Assembly: GCA_025360395.1 (NCBI GenBank)
Contig: JANYCH010000226.1
Location: forward strand, 1-41,246
Source of the DNA: Cytophagales bacterium
Lineage (GTDB): Bacteria > Bacteroidota > Bacteroidia > Cytophagales > UBA9547
Length of the DNA: 41,246 nucleotides
Direction: 5' to 3'
This document shows positions 32,614 through 39,720 of this stretch, piece after piece. Under the pieces are notes generated by a model that worked only from the letters and a program-made list of their open reading frames with translations, made no database searches and was not told where the DNA came from. Every line of letters starts with the position of its first letter. Position 1 is the first letter of the stretch. Made by a program: the position numbers and the translations under genes.

Positions 32614-34074
32614 CTAATCTTGTTTTCTCTTTAAACCCCTTCCTTTCGGTCCATCACCTTCCCGGAGAACACTTTCTGAATGAAGAAGCTCTGCCGCCTC
32701 TGCTGAATCTTTTACTTTGTTTGCACTTCGTTCCAACATTTCTGATTCAAAATCTGTTAAAACGCTTTTCCTTACTCCAGCTTCTCTCCATTTAGAAAAC
32801 GGCCCGCATGCTGTAGAAATAATCCTGGCAAGAGCGAGTGCGTCCAATAAGGCCTGATTAGCTCCCTGTCCCTTGAAAGGACTCATTGGGTGAGCCGCAT
32901 CTCCTATGAAGGTTACCGGACCTCCTTTCTCTAATACTTCTGACTGGAGTACTTCACGGTCATATACAGGATAGCCTGAAATTTGTGCTTCCATGGTTTT
33001 AATTAAAATCTGGGGAATGGGTTCATGCCACTGAGTTCTGCGACATGCTTCTTCTTTTAATGCCTGAGCGCCTTTGGCACTCAGGGCCTTCGCTTCTTTT
33101 TCTTTCATAGGAAAGCTAAGTTGCCACATGACCGAGTCTGAAGAAAAAGGCATCATGTAGATCCGATCATTGCCATTAACCGTTTGAAAAACAGTGGCCG
33201 AGTCTAGCAAAGGACTCTGGAGCCCTTCTAATTTTTCCAAAGGACAAATCCCCAGAATCACCATATAACCTAAATATCGCAGTGGAGAATCTTTTTCCCC
33301 GATCGACAACCTGCGTACAGAACTCCGGATACCATCTGCTCCCACGATAAGATCGGCTTTTGCGCTCTTCATTTCTCCATTTACCTGAAAGTTTAAATCA
33401 ATACTTTGATGATCAGTTACCTTAAAATCTACTAACTGATGACCCCACTGTACTGCATCAATTCCTCCGAGTTGCTCAAGCAAAGCGGTGCGCAAAGACT
33501 GCCGGGCGATATGCACATTTGTGCGTTTAGGTGAAGATTTAGAATCTGCCTGTTTGCTTATTCTCATTCCCCATTCTACAATCACTTGTCCATTTGTAGT
33601 AAGCACCACATGGCGGGTAGAATATACGCTGTGTTTCAATGAAAAAAGACCAAATCCTTTGATTGCATTACTGGCCTGTTGCAAAGTTAGTCCATATCCC
33701 TGCGAACGGGAATCGAAGCAGCTATCGCGTTCATAAAGTGTAAATGGAATCCGGCGATGCAAACAAGCTACTGCGAGGGCCACTCCACCTATACCACCGC
33801 CAATAATGGCAATATGAGGATAGTTTTCTTTGTCAGGTATCGGATAGATTTTAGACGGAATCAATCCTGATCCGCCACAATTCAGGCATGGGTATAGGTT
33901 ACCCAATGGTCTAACAGGAGAAGGCTCTTCCCCATTTGACTTTTCAAACTGGTCGAATGCTAACTGGTAGCTTCGGCGCACTTTCTTTACCGGCCTCTGC
34001 CTTTTTTTGCCTCGTCCCTGACATTCATTACAAGCAATCCAGCTAGCTCCTTCAATTACCATTTTGCTGTTCAA
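32614..34074 (-). CDS. Flavin monooxygenase with N-terminal double CxxCxGxG module
   Basis: A 486-residue protein. Residues 15-22 (CNECQGRG) and 63-70 (CLNCGGSG) form two DnaJ-type CxxCxGxG motifs that probably bind one zinc, separated by a basic linker rich in Lys and Arg. From residue 88 a class A FAD monooxygenase begins: the Rossmann motif IAIIGGGIGG (88-97), the DG motif LIVGADGIR (242-250), and the GD motif FIGDAAHPMSPFKGQG (389-404). Such enzymes use NAD(P)H and O2 to hydroxylate small molecules or, as in TetX-like members, inactivate drugs. The substrate is unknown. It is followed by no gene on the same strand within 100 bp. Confidence 0.88.
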   Translation of the reverse strand: MNSKMVIEGASWIACNECQGRGKKRQRPVKKVRRSYQLAFDQFEKSNGEEPSPVRPLGNLYPCLNCGGSGLIPSKIYPIPDKENYPHIAIIGGGIGGVALAVACLHRRIPFTLYERDSCFDSRSQGYGLTLQQASNAIKGFGLFSLKHSVYSTRHVVLTTNGQVIVEWGMRISKQADSKSSPKRTNVHIARQSLRTALLEQLGGIDAVQWGHQLVDFKVTDHQSIDLNFQVNGEMKSAKADLIVGADGIRSSVRRLSIGEKDSPLRYLGYMVILGICPLEKLEGLQSPLLDSATVFQTVNGNDRIYMMPFSSDSVMWQLSFPMKEKEAKALSAKGAQALKEEACRRTQWHEPIPQILIKTMEAQISGYPVYDREVLQSEVLEKGGPVTFIGDAAHPMSPFKGQGANQALLDALALARIISTACGPFSKWREAGVRKSVLTDFESEMLERSANKVKDSAEAAELLHSESVLREGDGPKGRGLKRKQD

Positions 34075-34218
34075 TACTAACTATTTTATTTCATGACTAT
34101 AAACAGCCATTTAATCTATATTAAACAAAGTTAAGCTGAAAGCTTATAAAATGATGGCTTAGGGATGGATCAGAAGAACCGAGAAGTATCATTCCACAAT
34201 TCAAAGCATCGAACATTT

Positions 34219-34779
34219 TTACTGATTTAATTTATAACTGACCATAACAGTTCCACACGGAAAAGGCATGGATTTCAAAAACGAAAATGTTAAAATGCTT
34301 TCATTTTTTTTAAATATGGTCATTCCTTTACCCAAACAAAATGGATTTAAGAGGAAGTAAAACTCGTCAACCAGGTTATTTTGAATTAAGGAAGAAGCAA
34401 ATGAGGCACCGCCATAGACCAAAATATCCTTTCCTTCCGATTGTTTAAGTTTGTTTACAGCCTGATTAATTTCACCCTTGATAATGGTTGTATTTTTAAA
34501 ATTATTTGGAGCGAGCGTATTTGAAAGGACCGCTTTTGGAAGTTCAGAAATCCGTTTTCCAAGTGAGAAATCAGGATGGCCTGGATTTGTTGCTACATCG
34601 TCCCAGAACGGGATCAAATCCTTAGCGGTATTTTTCCCAAGTAAAATAGTATCTACACTTTCAAGATTACCGACACAGAATTTTATTACTTCCTGATCCC
34701 ATTTGAAGTTTAGGCCACCCGCTTCCATGTTCACATAGTTGTCCAATGAAAGATGCATTTGAAGTTTTAATTTTCTCAT
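34219..34779 (-). CDS. DHFR/RibD-like reductase family protein
   Basis: A 186-residue protein of the dihydrofolate reductase/RibD C-terminal superfamily. The start MRKLKLQMHLSLDNYV, the loop VDTILLGKNTAKDLIPFW (about 42-59), and ILVYGGASFASSLIQNNLVDEFYFLLNP near residues 118-145 are the family pattern for NADPH binding and dimerisation. It probably reduces a small pterin-like or other substrate. Many such proteins have no assigned activity. It lies 144 bp upstream of the flavin monooxygenase gene on the same strand. Confidence 0.87.
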   Translation of the reverse strand: MRKLKLQMHLSLDNYVNMEAGGLNFKWDQEVIKFCVGNLESVDTILLGKNTAKDLIPFWDDVATNPGHPDFSLGKRISELPKAVLSNTLAPNNFKNTTIIKGEINQAVNKLKQSEGKDILVYGGASFASSLIQNNLVDEFYFLLNPFCLGKGMTIFKKNESILTFSFLKSMPFPCGTVMVSYKLNQ

Positions 34780-34792
34780 TTTATGTTATTAG

Positions 34793-34987
34793 CTTAAGGA
34801 TCTGGCACTGTGTATAGTACATGGATCGGCAGATTATCACAAAAGATATGCCAGTAAAATCGTAAAATCTTCTTACAATATTCCCTTTGAGGTAAAAGCG
34901 GCACGTATAAGTATAGCCTGCCTTGATCTTGAAATTTGTATTTACGCCCTTACTTTAGATAGGAAATACAGAAAAGGTTATGTATAA
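34793..34987 (+). pseudogene. Possible C-terminal remnant of a protein gene, no start codon
   Basis: Between the stop at 34790-34792 and the stop at 34985-34987 one frame stays open for 64 codons. It contains the protein-like stretches LALCIVHGSADYHKRYASK and IPFEVKAARISIACLDLEIC. It has no ATG and no neighbouring upstream part. The composition looks like coding sequence, but I do not recognise a family. It may be a decayed gene fragment or chance. Confidence 0.3.
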
Positions 34988-35065
34988 GAGTTTCTTAGTA
35001 CTGAAGATAAGAATTTGCAAACACTGGATACAATCCAGCCCAGGAGGGTTATTAAAAATGCAAAA

Positions 35066-35099
35066 AACCCTCATTGAAGCCAAGACTACAATGAGGGTT
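35066..35099 (-). terminator. Rho-independent terminator after the DJ-1/PfpI gene
   Basis: AACCCTCATTG (35066-35076) and CAATGAGGGTT (35089-35099) form an 11-bp perfect stem with a 12-base loop. On the minus strand the stem is followed by a T-run, completing a classical intrinsic terminator 18 bp past the gene's stop. Confidence 0.85.
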
Positions 35100-35116
35100 A
35101 ACATTAAATTTTCGTT

Positions 35117-35929
35117 TTATTTCTGTGACTTAAAAAATTTAATAACTAATTCAGCAGTTTCTTTTCCGCTACTTCCTTGTTGTCCACTTATCAAATTGCC
35201 ATCAGCAACAGCAAAAGATTTGTAAGGACTTTCACCAGTTACATATTTTGTATTCAGTTTTTTTGCTTCGTCCTCAATGCGAAAAGGCTGCATTTTCTTA
35301 CCTGCACCTTTATCAACAATGTCTTCTTCGGCATTGCAAAAACCTGTCCATTTTTTACCTTCAGCCAATAGTTTACCGTTACTCAGTTTGGTTTTTAGCA
35401 AAATAGAAGAACCATGGCAAATGGTTGCCGATGCTTTTCCTGCTTCGTAAAATTGGGCAAACAATTTTTCTAATTTTTCATTGTTATAAAATGTTTGCAT
35501 AGGGCCCAGGCCACCAACTACAAAAATCCCATCAAAATTTTCAGCTTTTATTTCGTCTAATTTTACTGTGCTTTCCATTAAGGCCACAGTTTTCGGATTG
35601 TGTTTAAAACCCGTACTTACCAAATCTAATTCTCTTGCGTTTGGACTTTCAGGATCGCTCCAACTATCAAAAACTATTTTTCCACCTTCGGGTGAAGAAA
35701 TGGTTATATCATAACCGGCTTCTTTAAATTCATTAAAAGGTTGTGCCAATTCAGATAACCAAAATCCGATAGGATAACCTGTGGTTTCTGATTTTACTTG
35801 ATTAGATACTACAAATACAATTTTCATCTTATTGTTTGTTTTTATTTGTGAATTGCTTTTTGTTTGAGCAGCTGAAATGCCTAAAACTGACAAAATTACT
35901 ATTGCGGTGATTAAAATTTTGTGTGTCAT
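35117..35929 (-). CDS. Exported DJ-1/PfpI (Hsp31-like) family protein
   Basis: A 270-residue member of the DJ-1/PfpI class I glutamine-amidotransferase-like superfamily. A signal peptide (MTHKILITAIVILSVLGISAAQ, 1-22) precedes the fold. The conserved Glu in SPEGG (Glu81), the nucleophile Cys171-His172 in ATICHGSS, and GLGPMQTF are in place. Related proteins act as glyoxalase III-like or deglycase-like enzymes and as chaperones. An internal Met at residue 35 (MKIVFVVSNQ) opens directly on the first beta strand, so a cytoplasmic form is possible. It lies 18 bp after the methyltransferase gene. Confidence 0.88.
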   Translation of the reverse strand: MTHKILITAIVILSVLGISAAQTKSNSQIKTNNKMKIVFVVSNQVKSETTGYPIGFWLSELAQPFNEFKEAGYDITISSPEGGKIVFDSWSDPESPNARELDLVSTGFKHNPKTVALMESTVKLDEIKAENFDGIFVVGGLGPMQTFYNNEKLEKLFAQFYEAGKASATICHGSSILLKTKLSNGKLLAEGKKWTGFCNAEEDIVDKGAGKKMQPFRIEDEAKKLNTKYVTGESPYKSFAVADGNLISGQQGSSGKETAELVIKFFKSQK

Positions 35930-35947
35930 ACTTACTGATTTGATATA

Positions 35948-36532
35948 TTATTTTAATTTTCTACTAACTGAAATTCCGTTTTGTGATGCTCTGATAATTG
36001 AGGTTTGATAAGTACCCAATTTTTCTAAATACTTAAAAAACCTACCATCGTCGCCATAACCATCTGTTACATTATGCATAGTGTAAAGACCATTAATTGA
36101 GAGCTTTGGTTCAGTTGCCTGAAAAAATAACAAATAGCTCTCTTTGGGTTGCAAGGTAAGGGTAGCATCTGAAAATACAAAATCAAAAGTTTGATTTAGA
36201 GTCGGGATAATAGATAAGGCGTCCCCCAATTTTAAATCTATCAAATGGCTTACTCCGGCTCTTTCAAAATTTAATTTTGCCTGTTCGTATCTTTCTTTGT
36301 CAATTTCAATGCTTGTGATTTTTCCATCAGTTTTTGCAACCGCTTTTGCCAACCAAATGGTAGAATGCCCAGTTGAAGCTCCTATTTCTAAAATAGATTG
36401 GGAATTGTGCTTTAATACTAAATTTTCTAATGCTTGCCCATCTTCAAAAGGCACATTAAAAAAAGTCCATTTGTTTCTGTGTTGAAGTAAAAAATCCTCA
36501 ACAGTTTCTTTTTCTGTGATTATTTCATTCAT
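35948..36532 (-). CDS. SAM-dependent O-methyltransferase-like protein
   Basis: A 194-residue class I methyltransferase. Motif I is ILEIGASTGHSTIWLAKAV (about 49-67), followed by ITSIEIDKERYEQAKLNF (acidic residue binding the ribose) and the LGDALSI and FDFVFSDAT strands. The arrangement is that of the small catechol/caffeoyl-CoA-type O-methyltransferases. The substrate is unknown. It lies between an AraC-type regulator gene (84 bp upstream) and the DJ-1/PfpI gene (18 bp downstream) on the same strand, so the last two probably form an operon. Confidence 0.87.
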   Translation of the reverse strand: MNEIITEKETVEDFLLQHRNKWTFFNVPFEDGQALENLVLKHNSQSILEIGASTGHSTIWLAKAVAKTDGKITSIEIDKERYEQAKLNFERAGVSHLIDLKLGDALSIIPTLNQTFDFVFSDATLTLQPKESYLLFFQATEPKLSINGLYTMHNVTDGYGDDGRFFKYLEKLGTYQTSIIRASQNGISVSRKLK

Positions 36533-36616
36533 CCTTTTTTATTTAAATTTATTAATGCAAAGATGTGATGATTGAGAGCTATTTAGTTAGGACAAATAGT
36601 TGCTTTATCGGTACTT

Positions 36617-37462
36617 TTAGGATACCAATTTCCTAAAATCCAAAGGCGAATAAGTGGTGTGTTTTTTAAAGTATCTGGCGAAATAACTGCTATCTTCAAA
36701 CCCCAATTTGTAGCTAATCTCGCTTATATTATCATCTGAAAATTGAAGTAACTGCTTGGCTTCTAGAATTATTCTCTCGTTAATAATTTCACTTGTTGTT
36801 TTATTACAAACTGATTTTACGATGCTGTTTAAATGATGAAGTGTGATATTAAGTTGATTTGCGTATTGGGTCAAAGCCCAATTTTTAGTAAAATTTTCGT
36901 AAACTAAATTTTTAAATTGTTTAAATATTACAATTTGCTGTTTTGAATTAGAATTTCCCTTTTCTGAAAACTGGCTTTGGATTTGTTTTAAAAGCACAAA
37001 CAAAAGCGCTTGTATAGTTTCCTTTTCATTTTCATTTATTAGTAAATCAACTACTGCTTTCAGTTTCGATTTATCTTCTCCCCTGATTTTTATAAATGGA
37101 TTTTCATACAAATTATCTAAATATGACAATTCAAAAAGCATGTTCTTGTTTTGAAAAATCTGCAAAAAGAATTCTTCTGTAAAGACGATACAAAACCCTT
37201 CAATATCTTTCCATTCTTCAAACAAATGCAATTGCCCTGGCGAAATAAAAAAAAGCATATCTGCTTCTATTTCATATGTTTTATAATCAATAGTATGTTT
37301 GCTTTTTCCGTTTGTTATCCATAGTATTTCATAAAAATTATGCTTGTGTGGAAACTCAATATTCTCGGGTTCTTCCATTTCTTCAAACCTGTCCACGTCA
37401 AACTCTATATTTTCAAGGGTTTGGTTTAAGAGGTCTGGGATTGAAATGGTTTTGATCATCAT
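36617..37462 (-). CDS. AraC family transcriptional regulator
   Basis: A 281-residue regulator. The N-terminal half is cupin-like (FPHKHNFYEILWITNGKSKHTID, about 37-60; FFISPGQLHLFEEW). The C-terminal AraC domain (about 185-281) has two helix-turn-helix units, with ALTQYANQLNITLHHLNSIV in the first and ISEISYKLGFEDSSYFARYF, then KHTTYSPLDFRK, in the second. The gene starts with two Met codons, either of which could be used. It likely responds to a small ligand and may control the methyltransferase and DJ-1/PfpI genes that follow; this is inference from position. Confidence 0.92.
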   Translation of the reverse strand: MMIKTISIPDLLNQTLENIEFDVDRFEEMEEPENIEFPHKHNFYEILWITNGKSKHTIDYKTYEIEADMLFFISPGQLHLFEEWKDIEGFCIVFTEEFFLQIFQNKNMLFELSYLDNLYENPFIKIRGEDKSKLKAVVDLLINENEKETIQALLFVLLKQIQSQFSEKGNSNSKQQIVIFKQFKNLVYENFTKNWALTQYANQLNITLHHLNSIVKSVCNKTTSEIINERIILEAKQLLQFSDDNISEISYKLGFEDSSYFARYFKKHTTYSPLDFRKLVS

Positions 37463-37621
37463 TTTAAAAAAATATTGATTTTGTAAGCGTGGAAGGCCCT
37501 GATACTATTGTCGCTATGAATCTTGCAGTGTGTCTGTTAGGAGTTTCAGCTAACTTTTTGCAGCTTGACGAAGTAGCAATTTTCCATGTACTGTCTTTTA
37601 ACATTGAGCCAGGTACAGTTT

Positions 37622-37972
37622 TTAATATTTCCTTTGTTCAATAATTAGAGCTTTGTCCTTTTCATCAACCTGTATTTGTCCTGCAAACACATGACAATTT
37701 AATTGCTTTTTTATTGAAAGGGCTATTTCTGATTCATTTAATATATCCCCGATATTTGATTCCACTATTATCATAATTGGTTCATTATATTCCCCTCTTT
37801 CCCAATTGTGGATCCGGCTGATATTTAAATAGAAATTAGATTTACGATCAACTGATTCTAACCATTCCCATACATTTTCATAGTCATGGTACAAATTGTT
37901 AACTCCAAAAATTATTTCAAAATCTGATTGCAATTCAGATAATTCCCTATTTATAAAAATCCAAAATTTCAT
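37622..37972 (-). CDS. Unrecognised protein (116 residues) in cassette-like region
   Basis: I do not recognise this protein. It has no signal peptide or membrane helix. It is acidic and aromatic (YENVWEWLESVDRKSNFYL, ISRIHNWERGEYNEPIMIIVES), with mixed alpha/beta content. Such small, single-domain acidic proteins are often immunity proteins or cassette genes, but nothing here proves that. Its start lies 11 bp from a 127-bp repeat-like element (37984-38110) that separates it from the next gene. Confidence 0.65.
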   Translation of the reverse strand: MKFWIFINRELSELQSDFEIIFGVNNLYHDYENVWEWLESVDRKSNFYLNISRIHNWERGEYNEPIMIIVESNIGDILNESEIALSIKKQLNCHVFAGQIQVDEKDKALIIEQRKY

Positions 37973-37983
37973 TATTTCTAAAA

Positions 37984-38110
37984 TTGCGCAACGGCTTGCC
38001 CAAAGCTATACTTTCAAAGCCCAAATTTCAATGTACTACAAAAGTTAATTAAATGCCAAAAAGTTTCTGAAACACGTTCGCCCTCATTTGGTAAGGTGCT
38101 GTTGTTTGCA
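37984..38110. repeat. Element A of a related pair flanking the 337-residue gene (about 127 bp)
   Basis: Read on the minus strand it opens TGCAAACAACAGCACC and closes GGGCAAGCCGTTGCGCAA; its two ends are imperfect inverted repeats (TGC-AAA-CAAC and GTTG-C-GCA). It shares GCA(A/C)ACAACA at the start and GCAAGCC near the end with element B at 39151-39279, and both have an AATTAA/TGAAATTT-containing middle. It lies 8 bp past the stop of the 337-residue gene. The pairing and size resemble attC-like cassette sites. Confidence 0.45.
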
Positions 38111-38118
38111 GAAATTTT

Positions 38119-39132
38119 TCAACTTTTCATTATCTCAGTCGTGTTCCTAATTAAATCTTCCACCATTGGCGAGAAGTTTCTATACTGTTTCTGTTGAGCT
38201 TTAATAATATGATATGATTTCTTGGATATCTCGTCTGATGAGGTATTTGTTATAATAATTATTCTGCAAAGTTGCTCAACACAATCTCTTACAATATTTT
38301 TATTCTCAGTTCCTTTTAATACCCTCTCAAGGATTTCAAAAGCCTTATCATTTTCACCAGTCTCTGCATATAACTCTGCCAATTGTCTGTTGTAGATGTC
38401 CGTTAGGAAATCTTTATCATTTTTCTTGAGTGTCAATTTAAGTGCTTCAATCTCTAAAGCCTTGTCGGCAACATATTTTGTGTATGTCCTATATAAACCT
38501 AGCTCTTCGTAAGTCCAAGCTCTTTCCTGTTTTATCCATTCAGGTAATTTCGTTAGAAATAATTCCCTTTCATTTGTCGAATAAAGAAAATACAGTTCAT
38601 CCAGAATTGGGAATTTGTAACTTCTGAAATAGGATTTTTTATTTTCTTTCCAAGTGTCTATGTCTGCTTGCGAATAATTACAATTTCCTACTGTCTCTCC
38701 AAGATATCTTAACAATTCAGTTTTTATTGGATTGTCTACTGTTTTTAAATATTGGTAGGTTTCTTTAATGCCTGCCGAAACTAGGTATTCTTCATCAAAT
38801 CCAATTCCGCTGTCAAAATCTATATTTTTAGTTTCAAAAAACAGCCAAATGATTTCAGGTGAATTGAAAAGTGTCAGAATGAAGGCACAGAAGTATAAAT
38901 TATCAACTTCACCGTCTTTCGCATATTTTCTCCATTCCTTCTCTTCTGTAAACAGGAATCTGACTATTTCATAGTCCTTCTGTTTAAGGTCATTGTAAAT
39001 TGCAATATTTAGTCTTAAACGGTCAAAGTGTTTTGAATTTATTGCTTCTTTATCAAAGCGATAATTGTCCAAGAGTTTTAAGTTCTCCCGGACTAAGTCA
39101 AGTTCTGTTTTATATTTTTCTGTTAATGTCAA
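38119..39132 (-). CDS. Unrecognised helical protein (337 residues) in cassette-like region
   Basis: I do not recognise this protein. It is acidic and predominantly alpha-helical by eye, without a signal peptide or membrane helix. Near residue 250 one TPR-like helix pair is visible (RQLAELYAETGENDKAFEILERVL), suggesting a repeat scaffold. The gene is bracketed by two related elements of about 128 bp, 8 bp from its stop and 18 bp from its start. The arrangement suggests a mobile single-gene cassette. Confidence 0.75.
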   Translation of the reverse strand: MTLTEKYKTELDLVRENLKLLDNYRFDKEAINSKHFDRLRLNIAIYNDLKQKDYEIVRFLFTEEKEWRKYAKDGEVDNLYFCAFILTLFNSPEIIWLFFETKNIDFDSGIGFDEEYLVSAGIKETYQYLKTVDNPIKTELLRYLGETVGNCNYSQADIDTWKENKKSYFRSYKFPILDELYFLYSTNERELFLTKLPEWIKQERAWTYEELGLYRTYTKYVADKALEIEALKLTLKKNDKDFLTDIYNRQLAELYAETGENDKAFEILERVLKGTENKNIVRDCVEQLCRIIIITNTSSDEISKKSYHIIKAQQKQYRNFSPMVEDLIRNTTEIMKS

Positions 39133-39150
39133 GGTGTCTTGGTATTATTT

Positions 39151-39279
39151 CACGGTTTGGGGCTTGCGTTCGCGGCGGGAAATCGAATCACAAAAGCCGA
39201 TTTTATTACCAAAATTAATTGAAAAACTGCCGTTGAAATTTTAACATCATCCCACCTTATGCAAACCCTTGTTGTGTGC
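39151..39279. repeat. Element B of a related pair flanking the 337-residue gene (about 129 bp)
   Basis: On the plus strand it runs from CACGGTTTGGGGCTTGCG to GCAAACCCTTGTTGTGTGC. Its ends contain CAC-GGTTTG and CAAACC...GTG, an imperfect inverted repeat. Read on the minus strand it opens GCACACAACA and holds CGCAAGCCCC near its close, matching element A. A middle part holds an AATTAATTG stretch and TTGAAATTTTAAC. It lies 18 bp upstream of the 337-residue gene. Confidence 0.45.
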
Positions 39280-39436
39280 TGCTTTCATACTGACCTACCC
39301 CAAATAATACTGAAGCTATAAACCGGTACCCTTCCATCTTCAACACAAAATCTTAAACTCTCAATTATAACACTCTCGTATTTATCTTATTTTAACAAAT
39401 GTTTCCACAATATAGTGGAAGTAAAACTGTGGATAA

Positions 39437-39589
39437 ATACAGGAAATTCCGTTCGTAAAAATAAAGGTTTCCCTTAAGATTGTCCGCATAAATGTTGATG
39501 GTGACCTGCTTTTAGGCAGCGAGGAACACAACAACAGCGAAGGGCCTCTGTTCTCTTTTGAAGTTACTTCCACAATAAAACCTCTTTAA
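39437..39589 (+). pseudogene. Possible coding remnant, no start codon
   Basis: From a stop at 39434-39436 one frame is open for 50 codons up to TAA at 39587-39589. It encodes VKIKVSLKIVRINVDGDLLL followed by GSEEHNNSEGPLFSFEVTST, which looks like beta-sandwich protein sequence. There is no ATG, and no upstream continuation was found in another frame. I do not recognise a family. Confidence 0.3.
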
Positions 39590-39663
39590 AATGTATTTAT
39601 CACCAATCACTTAAATCAAACCTTCCTTCAGTTTCCCGTCAGCAAATCCCCCAACATGAAACA

Positions 39664-39697
39664 AAAAAGCCCCGACCTTTGCAGATTGGGGCTTTTT
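39664..39697 (-). terminator. Rho-independent terminator of groEL
   Basis: AAAAAGCCCC (39664-39673) pairs with GGGGCTTTTT (39688-39697) over a 14-base loop. On the minus strand the stem ends in a T-run, a classical intrinsic terminator 23 bp past the groEL stop. Confidence 0.88.
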
Positions 39698-39720
39698 GAT
39701 ATTTAGTAAAGAAATCCGGC

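Larger units (their letters stand above)
34780..35116. other. Intergenic region between the DHFR-like gene and the DJ-1/PfpI gene
   Basis: This 337-bp spacer lies upstream of the DHFR-like gene and downstream of the DJ-1/PfpI gene, both on the minus strand. It holds the possible remnant frame at 34793-34987, a small dyad CTGGAT-ACA-ATCCAG at about 35021-35035, and the terminator at 35066-35099. Nothing else was seen. Confidence 0.55.
39133..39720. other. Long intergenic region between the 337-residue gene and groEL
   Basis: This 588-bp stretch holds element B (39151-39279), a possible coding remnant (39437-39589) and the groEL terminator (39664-39697). The rest, 39280-39436 and 39590-39663, is AT-rich without a recognisable gene, RNA or promoter. 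A 63-codon frame on the minus strand at 39382-39573 has an ATG, but its composition is not protein-like and I did not call it. Confidence 0.6.

Noticed and set aside
36557..36564. CATCTTTG on the minus strand between the AraC and methyltransferase genes as a promoter
   Set aside because: It differs from TAnnTTTG at the first base and no TTG lies at a normal distance upstream; too weak to call.
37463..37621. A third copy of the cassette-like element downstream of the 116-residue gene
   Set aside because: The spacer lacks the GCA(A/C)ACAACA opening and the GCAAGCC close; only loose similarity is present.
39382..39573. A 63-codon minus-strand frame with ATG upstream of groEL's terminator
   Set aside because: The translation is rich in Ser, Cys, Pro and Arg without pattern, and it overlaps a more protein-like frame on the other strand.
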